DNA of 35,452 nt from Hyphomicrobiales bacterium (GCA_028280515.1 JANQLP010000051.1:1-35452); one strand, 5' to 3'. Positions 16,344 to 25,591 are shown, counted from the stretch's first letter. Notes: generated by a model not told the origin, from the letters alone. Numbers and translations: made by a program.

Positions 16344-17936
16344 ATGAGAAATCTTGAACTCCCGGGCCGCTCGCCTGTCCATGCGACCGAGGGCATGGCC
16401 AGCACGTCGCATCCGCTCTCGACGCAGACGGCCGTCGATGTCCTCAAATCCGGCGGCAATGCCATGGATGCGGCGGTGGCCGCGTGCGCGGTGCAATGCG
16501 TCGTCGAACCGGAATCGACCGGCATCGGGGGCGACTGCTTCTGCCTCTATTCGAAGGGCGGCGGCGGCGAGATCGTTGCGTTCAATGGCTCGGGACGGGC
16601 GCCCAAGGCGGCGCATGTGGAGTGGTACCAGGAGCATGGCATTACCGAGATCGAACGCCAGACCCCGCATTCGGTCACGGTTCCGAGCGCGATCGACGGC
16701 TGGGACCGTTTGCTCAACGATCACGGCACCAGGCACTTCAATGAGTTGCTGCGTCCGGCGATCAAATATGCACGAGACGGCTATCCGGTCTCCTCTCGGG
16801 TCAGCGTCGACTTTGAGAGCCAGCACGATCTCATCAGCAACGACGAGAACCTGTCGCGCGTCTTCCTGCGCAACGGCAAGACGCCCGCCCGCGGGACGCT
16901 GCACCATCAGCCGGAACTCGCCAACACGCTCGAAAAGATCGCCGAGAACGGACGGGACGCCTTCTATTACGGCGAGATTGCACAGGACATGGTCGACTAT
17001 CTGCAATCGAAGGGCGGTCTCCACACCATGGAGGATTTCGCGGACGTCGAGGGCACCTATGTGGACCCGATCTCAACGGACTTCCGCGGCCACACCATGC
17101 ATCAGTGTCCGCCCAACGGTCAGGGCATCATCGCCCTCCTGCTGCTCAACATGATGAGCGAAATTGAGGTCGGCGACGATCCGCTCGACCCGGAGCGCCT
17201 GCACCAGGAAATCGAAGCGGGCCGCCTCGCCTACAATGATCGCGCAACCTATGTGGCCGACCCGGCCTACGCCAACGTGCCGATCGACTGGCTGCTGTCG
17301 AAGGAGCATGCCGCGGATTTGCGCGGTCACATCGACCCCGAACGGGCCATGACCGACATACCGCCGGTTTCCGGGCCGCAGCACAAGGACACGGTCTACA
17401 TCACCGTCGTGGACAAGGACCGCAACGCCTGCAGCTTCATCAACACGCTCTACTACAATTTCGGCTCCGGACTGATGGCGCCCAAATCCGGAATTGTCCT
17501 GCACAACCGCGCCATGGGCTTCAGCCTCGACCCGAGCCATCCCAACTGCATTGCGCCGGGCAAACGCCCCCTGCACACGATCATACCGGGCATGGTCACG
17601 AAGAACGGCAAGGCGGTCATGTCCTACGGCGTCATGGGCGGCGAGTATCAGGCCTACGGTCACATGCAGTTGCTCACCCGCATGTTCGACTACGGTCTCG
17701 ACATCCAGGAGGCGCAGGACTATCCGCGCATTTTCCCGAACCCCGGCGAGCACACGGTTCAGGCGGAAAGCGGCCTGCCCGCAAAAGTGGCCGACGCCCT
17801 CAAGGCCAAAGGCCACGATCTCATCGCCCCGCCGAAACCCATCGGCGGCAGCCAGGCGATCTGGATCGACTGGGACGAGGGCGTTCTGACAGGCGGCTCC
17901 GACCCGCGCAAGGACGGCTGCGCGATGGGCTACTAG
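16344..17936 (+). CDS. gamma-glutamyltransferase family protein (cytosolic, YwrD-like)
   Basis: The protein has 530 residues and belongs to the Ntn-hydrolase gamma-glutamyltransferase family, whose members self-cleave to expose a catalytic threonine. The N-terminal HATEGMASTSHPLSTQTA and GGNAMDAAVAA, and the later TGIGGDCF, are clear family motifs. The predicted nucleophile is Thr350 in HKDTVYITVVD, where classical enzymes have a TTH motif. SGLMAPKSGIVLHNR follows as in active members. No signal peptide is visible, so it should be cytosolic, unlike E. coli GGT. The start follows CAGGAAGA. It diverges from the threonine aldolase gene (187 bases between) and converges on the kinase fusion with 4 bases between stops. 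Confidence 0.9.
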   Translation: MRNLELPGRSPVHATEGMASTSHPLSTQTAVDVLKSGGNAMDAAVAACAVQCVVEPESTGIGGDCFCLYSKGGGGEIVAFNGSGRAPKAAHVEWYQEHGITEIERQTPHSVTVPSAIDGWDRLLNDHGTRHFNELLRPAIKYARDGYPVSSRVSVDFESQHDLISNDENLSRVFLRNGKTPARGTLHHQPELANTLEKIAENGRDAFYYGEIAQDMVDYLQSKGGLHTMEDFADVEGTYVDPISTDFRGHTMHQCPPNGQGIIALLLLNMMSEIEVGDDPLDPERLHQEIEAGRLAYNDRATYVADPAYANVPIDWLLSKEHAADLRGHIDPERAMTDIPPVSGPQHKDTVYITVVDKDRNACSFINTLYYNFGSGLMAPKSGIVLHNRAMGFSLDPSHPNCIAPGKRPLHTIIPGMVTKNGKAVMSYGVMGGEYQAYGHMQLLTRMFDYGLDIQEAQDYPRIFPNPGEHTVQAESGLPAKVADALKAKGHDLIAPPKPIGGSQAIWIDWDEGVLTGGSDPRKDGCAMGY

Positions 17937-17940
17937 AGCC

Positions 17941-19488
17941 TCACCGCAAGGCCTTGAGCACCTCCATTGCGCGCAAGTGCACGTCTTCCGGGCTGCCGCC
18001 GGCATCCACGTGGTGCCAGGCGATGGGGCCGGTGTCATAGGTCAATTGTTCTGTGACGACCCGCGCGTTGGCGTCGGATGCATCCCCTTTGCGCGCCTCG
18101 ACGCGTTCGACCATCGCCCGGTCCGGCGCCTCGAGCCAGAGTCCTGCGAACGGTGCACCTGCATCGCCGGCGATCTGCTCGATGCGCGCGCGTTGATCGG
18201 GACGGGCGAATACGGCGTCCACGACCACCGTCCGGCCTGCGCCAAGCGCCGCCTTTGCTTTCGCCGCGAGCGCGCGGTAGACGCGCCCCGTCGCCGCGGC
18301 CGTATATTGCGCCGCGTCCAGCCGCGTGGTCTCGCCAACGCCCGCCAGACGCTTGCGCTCGATGTCGCTGCGAAACACGACCGCGCCGGGTGCGGCGCCA
18401 ACCGCCGGTGCGAGCGCGACCGCGAGCGTGGACTTGCCGGTTCCCGACAGGCCGCCGATCACAATCAGTTGCGGCGCTTGCGGTTGCAGGAATTCACGCG
18501 CCATTCGGAAATAGACGGCCACGTCGTCGCGCGCCGCCTTCTGACCCGCCTTTTTCGTGAACGGCAGCCGGTCGAGCCCGACCATCGCCCGCACGCTCGC
18601 CCGCACCGACAGGAACAGCGGCAGCAGCGCCAGTCCGCGCAGCGATACAACCGGCCTATCTTGTCCCGTCTGGGCCAAATAGGCGTTGAGCAGAAGGTTT
18701 GCATGGGCGCGCAGATCACGATGCCACAAGTCCATCAGCAGGAACGCCACGTCGTACAGCGTGTCGATGGTCGCGATCCGCTCGTCAAACTCGATGGCAT
18801 CAAACAGCACAGGCGTGCCGTCGATCCGGACGATGTTCTGCAGATGCAAATCGCCATGGCAGTGGCGCACATAGCCCTGGCCGGCGCGGGCGCGCAACAG
18901 GCTCGATTGGGCGCGCAATTCGCGGCGCGCATCGGCGGCGTAGTCGGCGACTTCGCTCTTGTTCAGCACGGCCGGGTCACCGCCGAGCGAGGTCAGGACG
19001 GGTTCGATGACCTGCTTCATCATCTTCGCGCCGTCGCGGGAACGCTGCGGCCTTTCACCACTATGGAGATCCGCAACCTCTCTGGCCAGAGGCTGCATCA
19101 TTTCGAGGGGAAGCGCGCCGGCGCGCGCCAGCCGGTCAAACAGTTCCGCCTGATCGAAGCGGCGCATCTTGATGGCCCACTCGACGGGTTCACCCTTTCC
19201 GGCTATCGCGAGCAAGCCGTCGCACGTCCGGACGATGGGGAGGACCCCGAGATAGATGTCCGGCGCTGTGCGGCGATTGATCTCAACCTCCCGTTCGCAC
19301 ACGGCACGTCGTTTCTCAAGCGTGCTGAAGTCGAGATAGGGCAGCCTGACCGCCCGCTTGATCTTGTACGCGTAGTCACCGCTCAGAAAGACAACGGCCG
19401 CGTGCGTATCGATGCGCTCCACGCCGTCCGGGGCATGGTCATGGGAGTTGGGGTCCGCCATGTGCGCGAACACAGCGTGCTGCGACAC
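17941..19488 (-). CDS. fused phosphotransferase-like / P-loop kinase protein
   Basis: A 515-residue two-domain protein. The N-terminal domain (about 1-335) resembles aminoglycoside-phosphotransferase-fold kinases: YKIKRAVRLPYLDFSTLEKR (41-60), the catalytic loop HGDLHLQN at 211-218, and DAIEFD at 230-235 in place of the metal-binding DFG. The C-terminal domain (about 340-515) is a small P-loop NTPase with GLSGTGKST at 346-354 and DAVF later. Such fusions (COG2187 plus COG0645) are widespread and functionally uncharacterised; the substrate is unknown. GTG at 19488 is preferred because of GAAGG upstream and typical family N-termini; ATG at 19536 would add 16 residues and lies in a 7-bp hairpin (19531-19551). 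Confidence 0.85.
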   Translation of the reverse strand: MSQHAVFAHMADPNSHDHAPDGVERIDTHAAVVFLSGDYAYKIKRAVRLPYLDFSTLEKRRAVCEREVEINRRTAPDIYLGVLPIVRTCDGLLAIAGKGEPVEWAIKMRRFDQAELFDRLARAGALPLEMMQPLAREVADLHSGERPQRSRDGAKMMKQVIEPVLTSLGGDPAVLNKSEVADYAADARRELRAQSSLLRARAGQGYVRHCHGDLHLQNIVRIDGTPVLFDAIEFDERIATIDTLYDVAFLLMDLWHRDLRAHANLLLNAYLAQTGQDRPVVSLRGLALLPLFLSVRASVRAMVGLDRLPFTKKAGQKAARDDVAVYFRMAREFLQPQAPQLIVIGGLSGTGKSTLAVALAPAVGAAPGAVVFRSDIERKRLAGVGETTRLDAAQYTAAATGRVYRALAAKAKAALGAGRTVVVDAVFARPDQRARIEQIAGDAGAPFAGLWLEAPDRAMVERVEARKGDASDANARVVTEQLTYDTGPIAWHHVDAGGSPEDVHLRAMEVLKALR

Positions 19489-19593
19489 GGCTGTATCGCC
19501 TTCACTGCCTATCCGTCTTGAGCGTCTGGTCGCCATTGCGCCTTAATGGCGTGGAACGGGTGGCTGCGTCCATGACTCGTATCAGGAAAAAAC

Positions 19594-20466
19594 TCAGTTC
19601 GCGGCACCATTCATGCGCGGCACCACCTGCTGCTCGATCCAGTTGCGCACCTCGCGCAAGCGAATGTCTTCGTTCATGACGTCTTCATCGATCCCATAGC
19701 GCCAGGAGAGATCCGTGCGCGAGGGATCCTGATGCAGCGCCTCAAGGTCGTTGACGAACGTGTCGGCGGCATCCATGTCCTTGAAGAAGCCAAGCGCAAT
19801 CAGCTTCTCGCGGCGACAATAACAAAGGCGCGCCATTTCATGCAGGTCATATTCGGGGTGGTATTGCAGGCCCCAGAAATCGCCGCCCTGATATGTGACC
19901 GAGACCGCCTGCACCTGGGTGAAGTCATTCGATGCAAGGATCTGCGCCCCCGACGGGAGATGCGTGATCTCGTCGTCGTGGCTGATCCAGGCATCGAACA
20001 CACCCTTCTTGTCGCGGTAAAGCGGGTGTGCGCGCCCATCGCCGGTCAGCCCGATTTTGCGCGCCAGGAACATCTCCCGGCCCTTCGGATTGCGCGCGCA
20101 CGCGCCGCCGGCGGCGACAACGGCGATTTGCGCTGCCCAGCACGAACCGAAACTCGGGACCCGCGCCTCGAAGGCCGCGCGCGCGAATTCGATTTGCGGG
20201 GTCACGAACGGCCCGGGCTCAAACACGGTTAGGCTCGACCCCGTCCACGCGATGCCGTCGTACTGTCCGATCGCAGCCCCCTTGGGCAGGGTGGCGTCCG
20301 GGTCGGCGGGAAAGACGACGTCAATTTCGGCCTTACCTCCCGGAGTACATGCTTTCAGCATGCGCTTGTAAAGCTCGCCCGCCGTCGACGCGCCGCCGGC
20401 CTTCAGGTTTGCGCGGCCATCCTTCGCATATCCGTCAAGAACGAGATACCGGGGAACGCGGCTCAT
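19594..20466 (-). CDS. class I glutamine amidotransferase-like protein
   Basis: A 290-residue protein with a class I amidotransferase domain related to the GMP synthase amidotransferase domain. The nucleophile Cys109 lies in SFGSCWAAQI, and the His/Glu pair is H203 and E205 in GLQYHPEYD. A family protein would hydrolyse a gamma-glutamyl amide, but no partner synthetase domain is fused, so the acceptor is unknown. About 75 residues follow the catalytic HPE, ending in a charged region. The start overlaps the HAD stop (ATGA at 20466-20463), so the two are likely coupled and functionally linked. Proximity to a GGT-like enzyme hints at gamma-glutamyl compound metabolism, but only by context. Confidence 0.88.
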   Translation of the reverse strand: MSRVPRYLVLDGYAKDGRANLKAGGASTAGELYKRMLKACTPGGKAEIDVVFPADPDATLPKGAAIGQYDGIAWTGSSLTVFEPGPFVTPQIEFARAAFEARVPSFGSCWAAQIAVVAAGGACARNPKGREMFLARKIGLTGDGRAHPLYRDKKGVFDAWISHDDEITHLPSGAQILASNDFTQVQAVSVTYQGGDFWGLQYHPEYDLHEMARLCYCRREKLIALGFFKDMDAADTFVNDLEALHQDPSRTDLSWRYGIDEDVMNEDIRLREVRNWIEQQVVPRMNGAAN

Positions 20467-21242
20467 GCGGACGGTCCTTCCGCGTCGGCCCTTTCGGCCA
20501 CCTCGGCAATCACGCCGGGAAGGTCACGATGACTGCCGCAGATGGCATCGGCGGTGGTGGCGCCGGCATCGTCGGGACGCGTTGCGGTGAACAGAACGGC
20601 CTTCGCGCCGATCGCATGCGGGCCCTTTACGTCGTTCTGGTCGCGGTCGCCGACATGGATGATCTCATGGGGCTCGACCCCAAGGGCGCGCGCCGCGGTG
20701 TTGAACATGGATGCGTGGGGCTTCGAACGTCCGACCTCGTCGGAAAACGCAAACGCGCTGAAGTAGCGTTTCAGACCGTGTCCGTCGAGGATCTCGCGCA
20801 GTCCGGTGCCCGGCGTCACGATTGCATCGGAGACGACGCAGAGTTTGTAGTCTCTGGCCAGCGCCGCAAGCGATCCGGCGACCCCGTCAATCGGATTTGG
20901 GGGAATCTCCACTTCCATGTCCGCGGTGTCGTTGACCAGGCGCTCGAATGCGTCCGCCGGGAGCGTGCGGCCAAGCCCGTCGAGCACCACGCCCAAGCGC
21001 TGCTCCAGCGTCCAGTTGATATGGAGTTTCTTCCAAACGAGATTGAATCCGGCATCTGCCGTGTCATAGGCGAGCGCAACCCGCTCATAGTCCGTTGGCT
21101 CGATCTCATTCAGTGCCTGCCAGACCAGATGCCTGCGCTGATCCCGTTTCGACCGCAATCCGCGGGTGGCGCGGATGCCTTCGTCGGAGTCGTCGTCGAC
21201 AAGCGTGTCCCACATGTCGAAGCTGATAACCTTGATCGCCAT
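20463..21242 (-). CDS. HAD-superfamily hydrolase
   Basis: A 259-residue haloacid-dehalogenase-type hydrolase. Motif I is FDMWDTL with nucleophile Asp9 and acid/base Asp12. Motif II is the Ser of VVSDA, motif III the Lys of GRSKP, and motif IV GDRDQND. All catalytic positions are intact, so it is probably a phosphatase or dehalogenase; the substrate cannot be told. Start ATG 21242 is chosen because residues MAIKVISFDMWDTL begin the fold directly; a longer frame to 21404 adds low-complexity sequence. It is the first gene of a minus-strand pair with the amidotransferase and diverges from the peptide-transport operon. Confidence 0.88.
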   Translation of the reverse strand: MAIKVISFDMWDTLVDDDSDEGIRATRGLRSKRDQRRHLVWQALNEIEPTDYERVALAYDTADAGFNLVWKKLHINWTLEQRLGVVLDGLGRTLPADAFERLVNDTADMEVEIPPNPIDGVAGSLAALARDYKLCVVSDAIVTPGTGLREILDGHGLKRYFSAFAFSDEVGRSKPHASMFNTAARALGVEPHEIIHVGDRDQNDVKGPHAIGAKAVLFTATRPDDAGATTADAICGSHRDLPGVIAEVAERADAEGPSA

Positions 21243-21735
21243 TCGTCTGCTTTCGCCGATTTCTGTCTGGTCGCGGTATCGCATCAACCCGAGCGCAGCA
21301 CTAGGCGTCCACGACTTATGGATATCCCAAATCTGTTCGATAGATGGTCTCGAACACCCGGTGGGGCCGCCGAAATGTACATATGGAAGGCAAACTGCAA
21401 CCATGGATCATCTGGGTTAACGACGGCAGCGGTCGCTTTGGTTTTACCGGGCGAGACGCCCGGAGAACCGGTCTTTTTGGCGGTACTGCCAGCGCAAGAA
21501 AAATAGTTTCATCTTCAGCACGTATAATGCGACGGGCGCGGTGCGCGGCATCGAAGGGAATAATTCGATAGAAATTCGTTGATCAACGTAAACCAGTTTT
21601 GAGAGTTCACTTGACTTTCGCTGTCCCTTCCATTGCATTGTGACCCAAGGTGCACAGGGGGTGAGGCTGCGGCATGCGCAGCCAAACGAAGTAGTGCGCC
21701 AAAAAGATAAGTTGGTTCAGGGAGGGATTGGGTCA
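21243..21735 (+). promoter_or_regulatory. 493-bp divergent leader of the peptide ABC operon
   Basis: No credible gene fills this gap. It is markedly more AT-rich than its surroundings from about 21500. A possible plus-strand promoter is TTGACT at 21611-21616 with a 17-base spacer before a poor -10, TGCATT, at 21634-21639. Upstream of it is a perfect 12-bp palindrome, CGTTGATCAACG, at 21577-21588, a candidate operator. The transcribed leader contains a 7-bp stem with a 5-base loop at 21665-21683. A very strong Shine-Dalgarno GGGAGGG at 21720-21726 stands 9 bases before the TTG start. A 7-bp GC stem (21447-21463) lies further upstream without a convincing U-tract. Confidence 0.45.
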
Positions 21736-22764
21736 TTGCCCAAGTTAATTGAGATTGAGGGACTGAAAACTCAGTTCTACACATCGGCTGGAACGGTCAA
21801 GGCGGTCGATGGAATCACCTACGATGTGGACGAAGGCGAGACCGTCGCCATTGTCGGTGAGTCAGGGTGCGGAAAATCGGTCAGCGCAATGTCGATCTTG
21901 CGCCTGATCCCCGATCCCCCGGGCAAAATCGTCGAAGGCAGCATCATGTTTCAGGGCCGCGATATCCTGAAACTCAGCGAAGCCGAGATGCGGGACCTGC
22001 GCGGCAAGGATATCGGTATGGTGTTCCAGGAGCCGATGACCTCGCTCAACCCGGTGCTCACGATCGGCCGGCAACTGACCGAAACCCTTGAAGAGCATCT
22101 CGGCGTCACCGGCGAAGCGGCGGACGCACGGGCCATCGAACTGCTCGGTCTGGTTGGCATTGCCGAACCGGAACGCCGCCTGGTGCAGTACCCGCACCAT
22201 CTCAGCGGTGGCATGCGCCAGCGTGTGATGATCGCCATGGCGCTGGCGTGCGAGCCGAAACTCATCATTGCCGACGAGCCGACGACCGCACTCGACGTGA
22301 CAATTCAGGCGCAGATTCTGGAACTCATGAAGGATCTCACACGCCGTCTGGGCGTGGCGCTGATCGTCATCACCCACAATCTCGGAGTCGTGGCCCGCTA
22401 TGCCGACCGCGTGAACGTCATGTACGCCGGCAAGATCATCGAGAGCGGCACGGCACACGATATCTACCACAACCCGCGCCATCCCTACACGCTGGCGCTG
22501 CTGAAGTCGGTTCCGCGCATGGATATGCCGCGGCAGGCGAAGCTCGACCCGGTTGAGGGACAGCCGCCGGATCTGACGCGTCTCGACGACGGCTGCGCGT
22601 TCCGTCCGCGATGCGGGTTTGCAGTCGAAAAATGCGCAAAGGAGTTCCCTCCGCTTGAGAAGGTCAAAGGCCCGCACATCGCGGCCTGCTGGTCGAAAGA
22701 ACGGGTGGCCAAGAGCGCACGCGCCACCGCCGCTCAAACCAAAAAGCTGAGGAAGGCATCATGA
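21736..22764 (+). CDS. oligopeptide/dipeptide ABC transporter ATP-binding protein (DppD-like)
   Basis: The protein has 342 residues and is the first ATPase of a peptide/nickel-type ABC importer. Walker A is GESGCGKS at 41-48. The signature LSGGMRQRV and Walker [12 protein letters not shown] follow, as does the C-terminal oligopeptide-transporter domain with [14 protein letters not shown], typical of DppD/OppD and often binding Fe-S. TTG at 21736 is chosen because GGGAGGG lies 9 bases upstream and the protein then begins as DppD proteins do ([10 protein letters not shown]); GTG at 21640 would add 32 poorly conserved residues. The last 22 residues are basic and Ala-rich. The stop overlaps the next ATPase start (ATGA). 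Confidence 0.93.
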   Translation: MPKLIEIEGLKTQFYTSAGTVKAVDGITYDVDEGETVAIVGESGCGKSVSAMSILRLIPDPPGKIVEGSIMFQGRDILKLSEAEMRDLRGKDIGMVFQEPMTSLNPVLTIGRQLTETLEEHLGVTGEAADARAIELLGLVGIAEPERRLVQYPHHLSGGMRQRVMIAMALACEPKLIIADEPTTALDVTIQAQILELMKDLTRRLGVALIVITHNLGVVARYADRVNVMYAGKIIESGTAHDIYHNPRHPYTLALLKSVPRMDMPRQAKLDPVEGQPPDLTRLDDGCAFRPRCGFAVEKCAKEFPPLEKVKGPHIAACWSKERVAKSARATAAQTKKLRKAS

Positions 22765-23879
22765 GCACGGCAAGGTCCAAACCGGCTGCAAAACGCAAGA
22801 CCGCAACAGCCCGGAAACCGGCGGGCACACGCAAGACGACGACAAAGCGCGGCACAGCCGCGAAACGGCGGACAACGCCGGCGCGCGCAACCAAACCCAA
22901 ATTTACCGAGACGCTGATAAATGTCCGTGGCCTGAAGATGCACTTCCCCGTAACCGAGGGCGCGCTGATCCCGAAGGTCGTCGCCCATGTGAAAGCGGTC
23001 GACGGCCTCAACTTCGACATCATGAGAGGCGAGACACTCGGCCTGGTTGGAGAGTCCGGTTGCGGCAAGACGACGACCGGACGCTGCATCCTGCAGCTTG
23101 AGAAGGCGACCAGTGGCGACATCATCTATGACGGCCACAATCTGAATACTCTGAACAAGCAGCAAATGCGCCCGTTGCGCCAGCGCATTCAGGTTATCTT
23201 CCAGGACCCGTATTCATCGCTCAATCCGCGCATGAAGATCGGTGAGATCATCACCGAGCCGATGAAGGTTCACAACACGGAACCGGATGAGGCCGCGCGG
23301 CGGAAACGCGCGCTCGAACTTCTCGAAGTGTGCGGTCTCAATCCCAAATTCGCCGACCGGTATCCGCACGAAATGAGCGGCGGCCAGCGCCAGCGTGTGG
23401 GCATTGCGCGCGCGCTGTCGGTGAAGCCGGAGTTCATCATCTGCGACGAGGCGGTCTCCGCCCTCGACGTCTCGATCCAGGCCCAGGTGATCAATCTGCT
23501 TGAGGATCTGAGGGACGAGTTCAATCTCACATATTTGTTTATTGCGCACGATCTGAGTGTCGTGCGTCATCTGTGTCATCGCGTGGCGGTGATGTATCTG
23601 GGCAAGATGGTCGAGTTGGCCGACTGCGATGAGTTGTTCGATCATCCCTTGCACCCTTACACGCAGGCGCTTCTCAACGCCGTGCCGATCCCCGACCCGG
23701 CGGTCGAGGAAAAACGCGCGCACCAGATCATCAAGGGCGAGATCCCGAGCCCGATCAATCCGCCGTCCGGCTGTGTGTTTCATCCACGCTGCCCCATCGC
23801 TGTTGATAGCTGCACGGAAGTTGTGCCAGAGTTCAGAGAAATCCGGCCAGGTCACTGGGTGGCCTGTAAGGAAATCTGA
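22761..23879 (+). CDS. peptide ABC transporter ATP-binding protein (DppF-like) with basic N-terminal tail
   Basis: The second ATPase of the importer has 372 residues. Residues 1-47 are an unusual extension made almost only of Lys, Arg, Ala, Thr, Pro and Gly: 17 Lys/Arg and no acidic residue, like a histone H1 tail. The normal DppF domain follows from about residue 50 ([14 protein letters not shown]), with Walker [13 protein letters not shown], signature MSGGQRQRV, Walker [12 protein letters not shown] and the C-terminal [14 protein letters not shown]. Asp of Walker B, the adjacent Glu and the signature are intact, so it should be active. The start overlaps dppD and has GAGGAAGG upstream. The tail might bind nucleic acid or membrane phospholipid. 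Confidence 0.92.
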   Translation: MSTARSKPAAKRKTATARKPAGTRKTTTKRGTAAKRRTTPARATKPKFTETLINVRGLKMHFPVTEGALIPKVVAHVKAVDGLNFDIMRGETLGLVGESGCGKTTTGRCILQLEKATSGDIIYDGHNLNTLNKQQMRPLRQRIQVIFQDPYSSLNPRMKIGEIITEPMKVHNTEPDEAARRKRALELLEVCGLNPKFADRYPHEMSGGQRQRVGIARALSVKPEFIICDEAVSALDVSIQAQVINLLEDLRDEFNLTYLFIAHDLSVVRHLCHRVAVMYLGKMVELADCDELFDHPLHPYTQALLNAVPIPDPAVEEKRAHQIIKGEIPSPINPPSGCVFHPRCPIAVDSCTEVVPEFREIRPGHWVACKEI

Positions 23880-23950
23880 AATGACCCCCCAGAAGGGTCT
23901 CGCGTTCCGGGAACACGCTAAGTTCCCAAAACTGTAAAGGGAGGAATAGT

Positions 23951-25564
23951 ATGAAATTCCCACGTTTGAAGTTTGCCGTACCGCTTGCGGCAGGGCTTGC
24001 CCTGGCCTTCGGTGCGGTTGACTTGGCGCATGCTGAAACCCCGAAAAAGGGTGGAGTTCTGAACTTCGTGGTCGGCTCCAAGATCCCGTCCTATGACGGG
24101 CATGTCGAGACGACGTTCGGCATGATCCATCCGATCGCGCCGTTCTACAGCCTGCTGATCCGCGTCAACCCTGATAACCCCTCTTCCCCGACCGATTTCG
24201 TCTGTGACGTCTGCGAAGGCGACGTTCCGAAGGGCGAAGACGGCGGCACGAAGTACACCTTCAAGATCAAGAAGGGCCTCAAGTTCCACGACGGAACGCC
24301 GATGACGGCCAAGGACGTTGCGGCGACATTCCAGAAGATCATTTTCCCGCCGGAGGGTGTTGCGAGCGCCCGTAAGGCGTTCTTCAAGATGGTTGAGTCC
24401 GTCGAAGCCCCGGACGACGAAACGGTTGTCTTCAAACTGAAGTTCCCGTCCGGCGCCTTCATGCCGGCGGTCGCGACCCCTTTCAACTTCATCTACTCGA
24501 AGAAGGATCTCGATACGCACGGTTACACCTGGCACAAGCAGAACATCAACGGCACCGGTCCGTTCACGTTTGTCCAGCATCAGCCGGGTTCGTTCGTGGA
24601 AGGCAAGAAGTACGACAACTACCATCACGAGGGTCAACCCCATCTTGATGGCTTCAAGGCCATTTCGGCTCCGAAGATGGCGCTGCGGCTTCAGGCCATT
24701 CGCGGCGACCGCGCGGCCATCGAATTCCGCGGTTTCCCGCCGAAAGCCCGTGACGACCTCGTCAAGGCTCTGGGCGACGACATCACGGTCCAGGAAAGCG
24801 ACTGGAACTGCGTGCTGATGTTCACGCCGAACCAGACCAAGAAGCCGTTTGATGACGCGCGCGTCCGCCGCGCCCTGACCCTCGCGGTCGACCGTTGGGG
24901 CGGCTCGAAGTACCTGTCGCGCATCGCGATCGTGAAGACGGTCGGCGGCGTGGCCTTCCCCGGTCATCCGCTCGCGGCGACCAAGGAAGAGCTGACGCAG
25001 CTTGCCGGGTATGGCACGGACATCGAAGCAAACCGCGCCGAGGCGCGCCGCCTTCTCAAGGAAGCCGGTCAGGAAAACCTCAAGTTCACGCTCAACAACC
25101 GCGGCGTCGACCAGCCGTACAAGGTCGTCGGCACGTGGCTGATCGACCAGTGGAAGAAGGTCGGCCTCGACGTTGAGCAGCAGGTGAACCCGAGCCCGGT
25201 GTTCTATGACATTCTGCGCAAGAAGAAGGACTTCGACGTGTCCATCGACTTCAACTGCCAGAGCGTCATCAACCCGATTGCGGACGTGACCAAGTTCCTT
25301 GGTTCCGCCGGCAACAACTACGGCGAATATGACGATCCGGAACTCGAGAAGATCTACGACAAGCTTCTCCGGGCCGAGACCGAGGAAGAGCAACGTAAGC
25401 TGATGCGCGAGTATGAGAAGCGTGCTCTGTCCGACCAGGCCCACATGGGCATTACGCTGTGGTGGTACAAGATCAACCCGCACCGTTCATACGTGAAGGG
25501 CTGGAAGATCGCACCGAGCCATTACCTGAACCAACAGCTCGACAACGTCTGGCTGGACAAGTAG
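23951..25564 (+). CDS. peptide ABC transporter substrate-binding protein
   Basis: The periplasmic solute receptor has 537 residues and belongs to the SBP family 5 (DppA/OppA/NikA). A signal peptide covers residues 1-28 (basic start, hydrophobic core, cleavage after AHA). The mature protein starts ETPKKGGVLNF, followed by family features FKIKKGLKFHDGTPMTAKDV and VRRALTLAVDR. The ligand (peptide, opine or other) cannot be predicted. It has the strong ribosome site AAGGGAGGAAT. It lies between the ATPase and permease genes, an ATPases-first order. A stable hairpin follows it, which fits high expression of the receptor relative to the permeases. Confidence 0.94.
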   Translation: MKFPRLKFAVPLAAGLALAFGAVDLAHAETPKKGGVLNFVVGSKIPSYDGHVETTFGMIHPIAPFYSLLIRVNPDNPSSPTDFVCDVCEGDVPKGEDGGTKYTFKIKKGLKFHDGTPMTAKDVAATFQKIIFPPEGVASARKAFFKMVESVEAPDDETVVFKLKFPSGAFMPAVATPFNFIYSKKDLDTHGYTWHKQNINGTGPFTFVQHQPGSFVEGKKYDNYHHEGQPHLDGFKAISAPKMALRLQAIRGDRAAIEFRGFPPKARDDLVKALGDDITVQESDWNCVLMFTPNQTKKPFDDARVRRALTLAVDRWGGSKYLSRIAIVKTVGGVAFPGHPLAATKEELTQLAGYGTDIEANRAEARRLLKEAGQENLKFTLNNRGVDQPYKVVGTWLIDQWKKVGLDVEQQVNPSPVFYDILRKKKDFDVSIDFNCQSVINPIADVTKFLGSAGNNYGEYDDPELEKIYDKLLRAETEEEQRKLMREYEKRALSDQAHMGITLWWYKINPHRSYVKGWKIAPSHYLNQQLDNVWLDK

Positions 25565-25591
25565 GGCGACGGCACGTCCATTTGCATGACT

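Noticed and set aside
16157-16525. N-terminal extension of the threonine aldolase to 474 residues
   Set aside because: The extra 123 residues run antisense into the GGT-like gene and have no similarity to the family; ATG 16156 fits known N-termini.
17977-19521. 514-codon plus-strand open frame opposite the kinase fusion
   Set aside because: It is a GC-rich shadow frame of a gene with clear kinase motifs, has no recognisable domain, and is full of Arg/Ala/Gln low-complexity sequence.
21447-21463. 7-bp GC hairpin as a terminator for the leader region
   Set aside because: No gene ends here on either strand, and the T-run at 21474 is separated from the stem by 10 bases.
20028-21506. 492-codon plus-strand open frame opposite the HAD and amidotransferase genes
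   Set aside because: It spans two real coupled genes on the other strand and contains no domain.
21344-21571. 75-codon open frame in the divergent gap
   Set aside because: No ribosome site, no recognisable motif, and composition like non-coding sequence.
23918-25483. 521-codon minus-strand open frame opposite the binding-protein gene
   Set aside because: Antisense shadow of a gene with a signal peptide and family 5 receptor motifs; no domain and no ribosome site.
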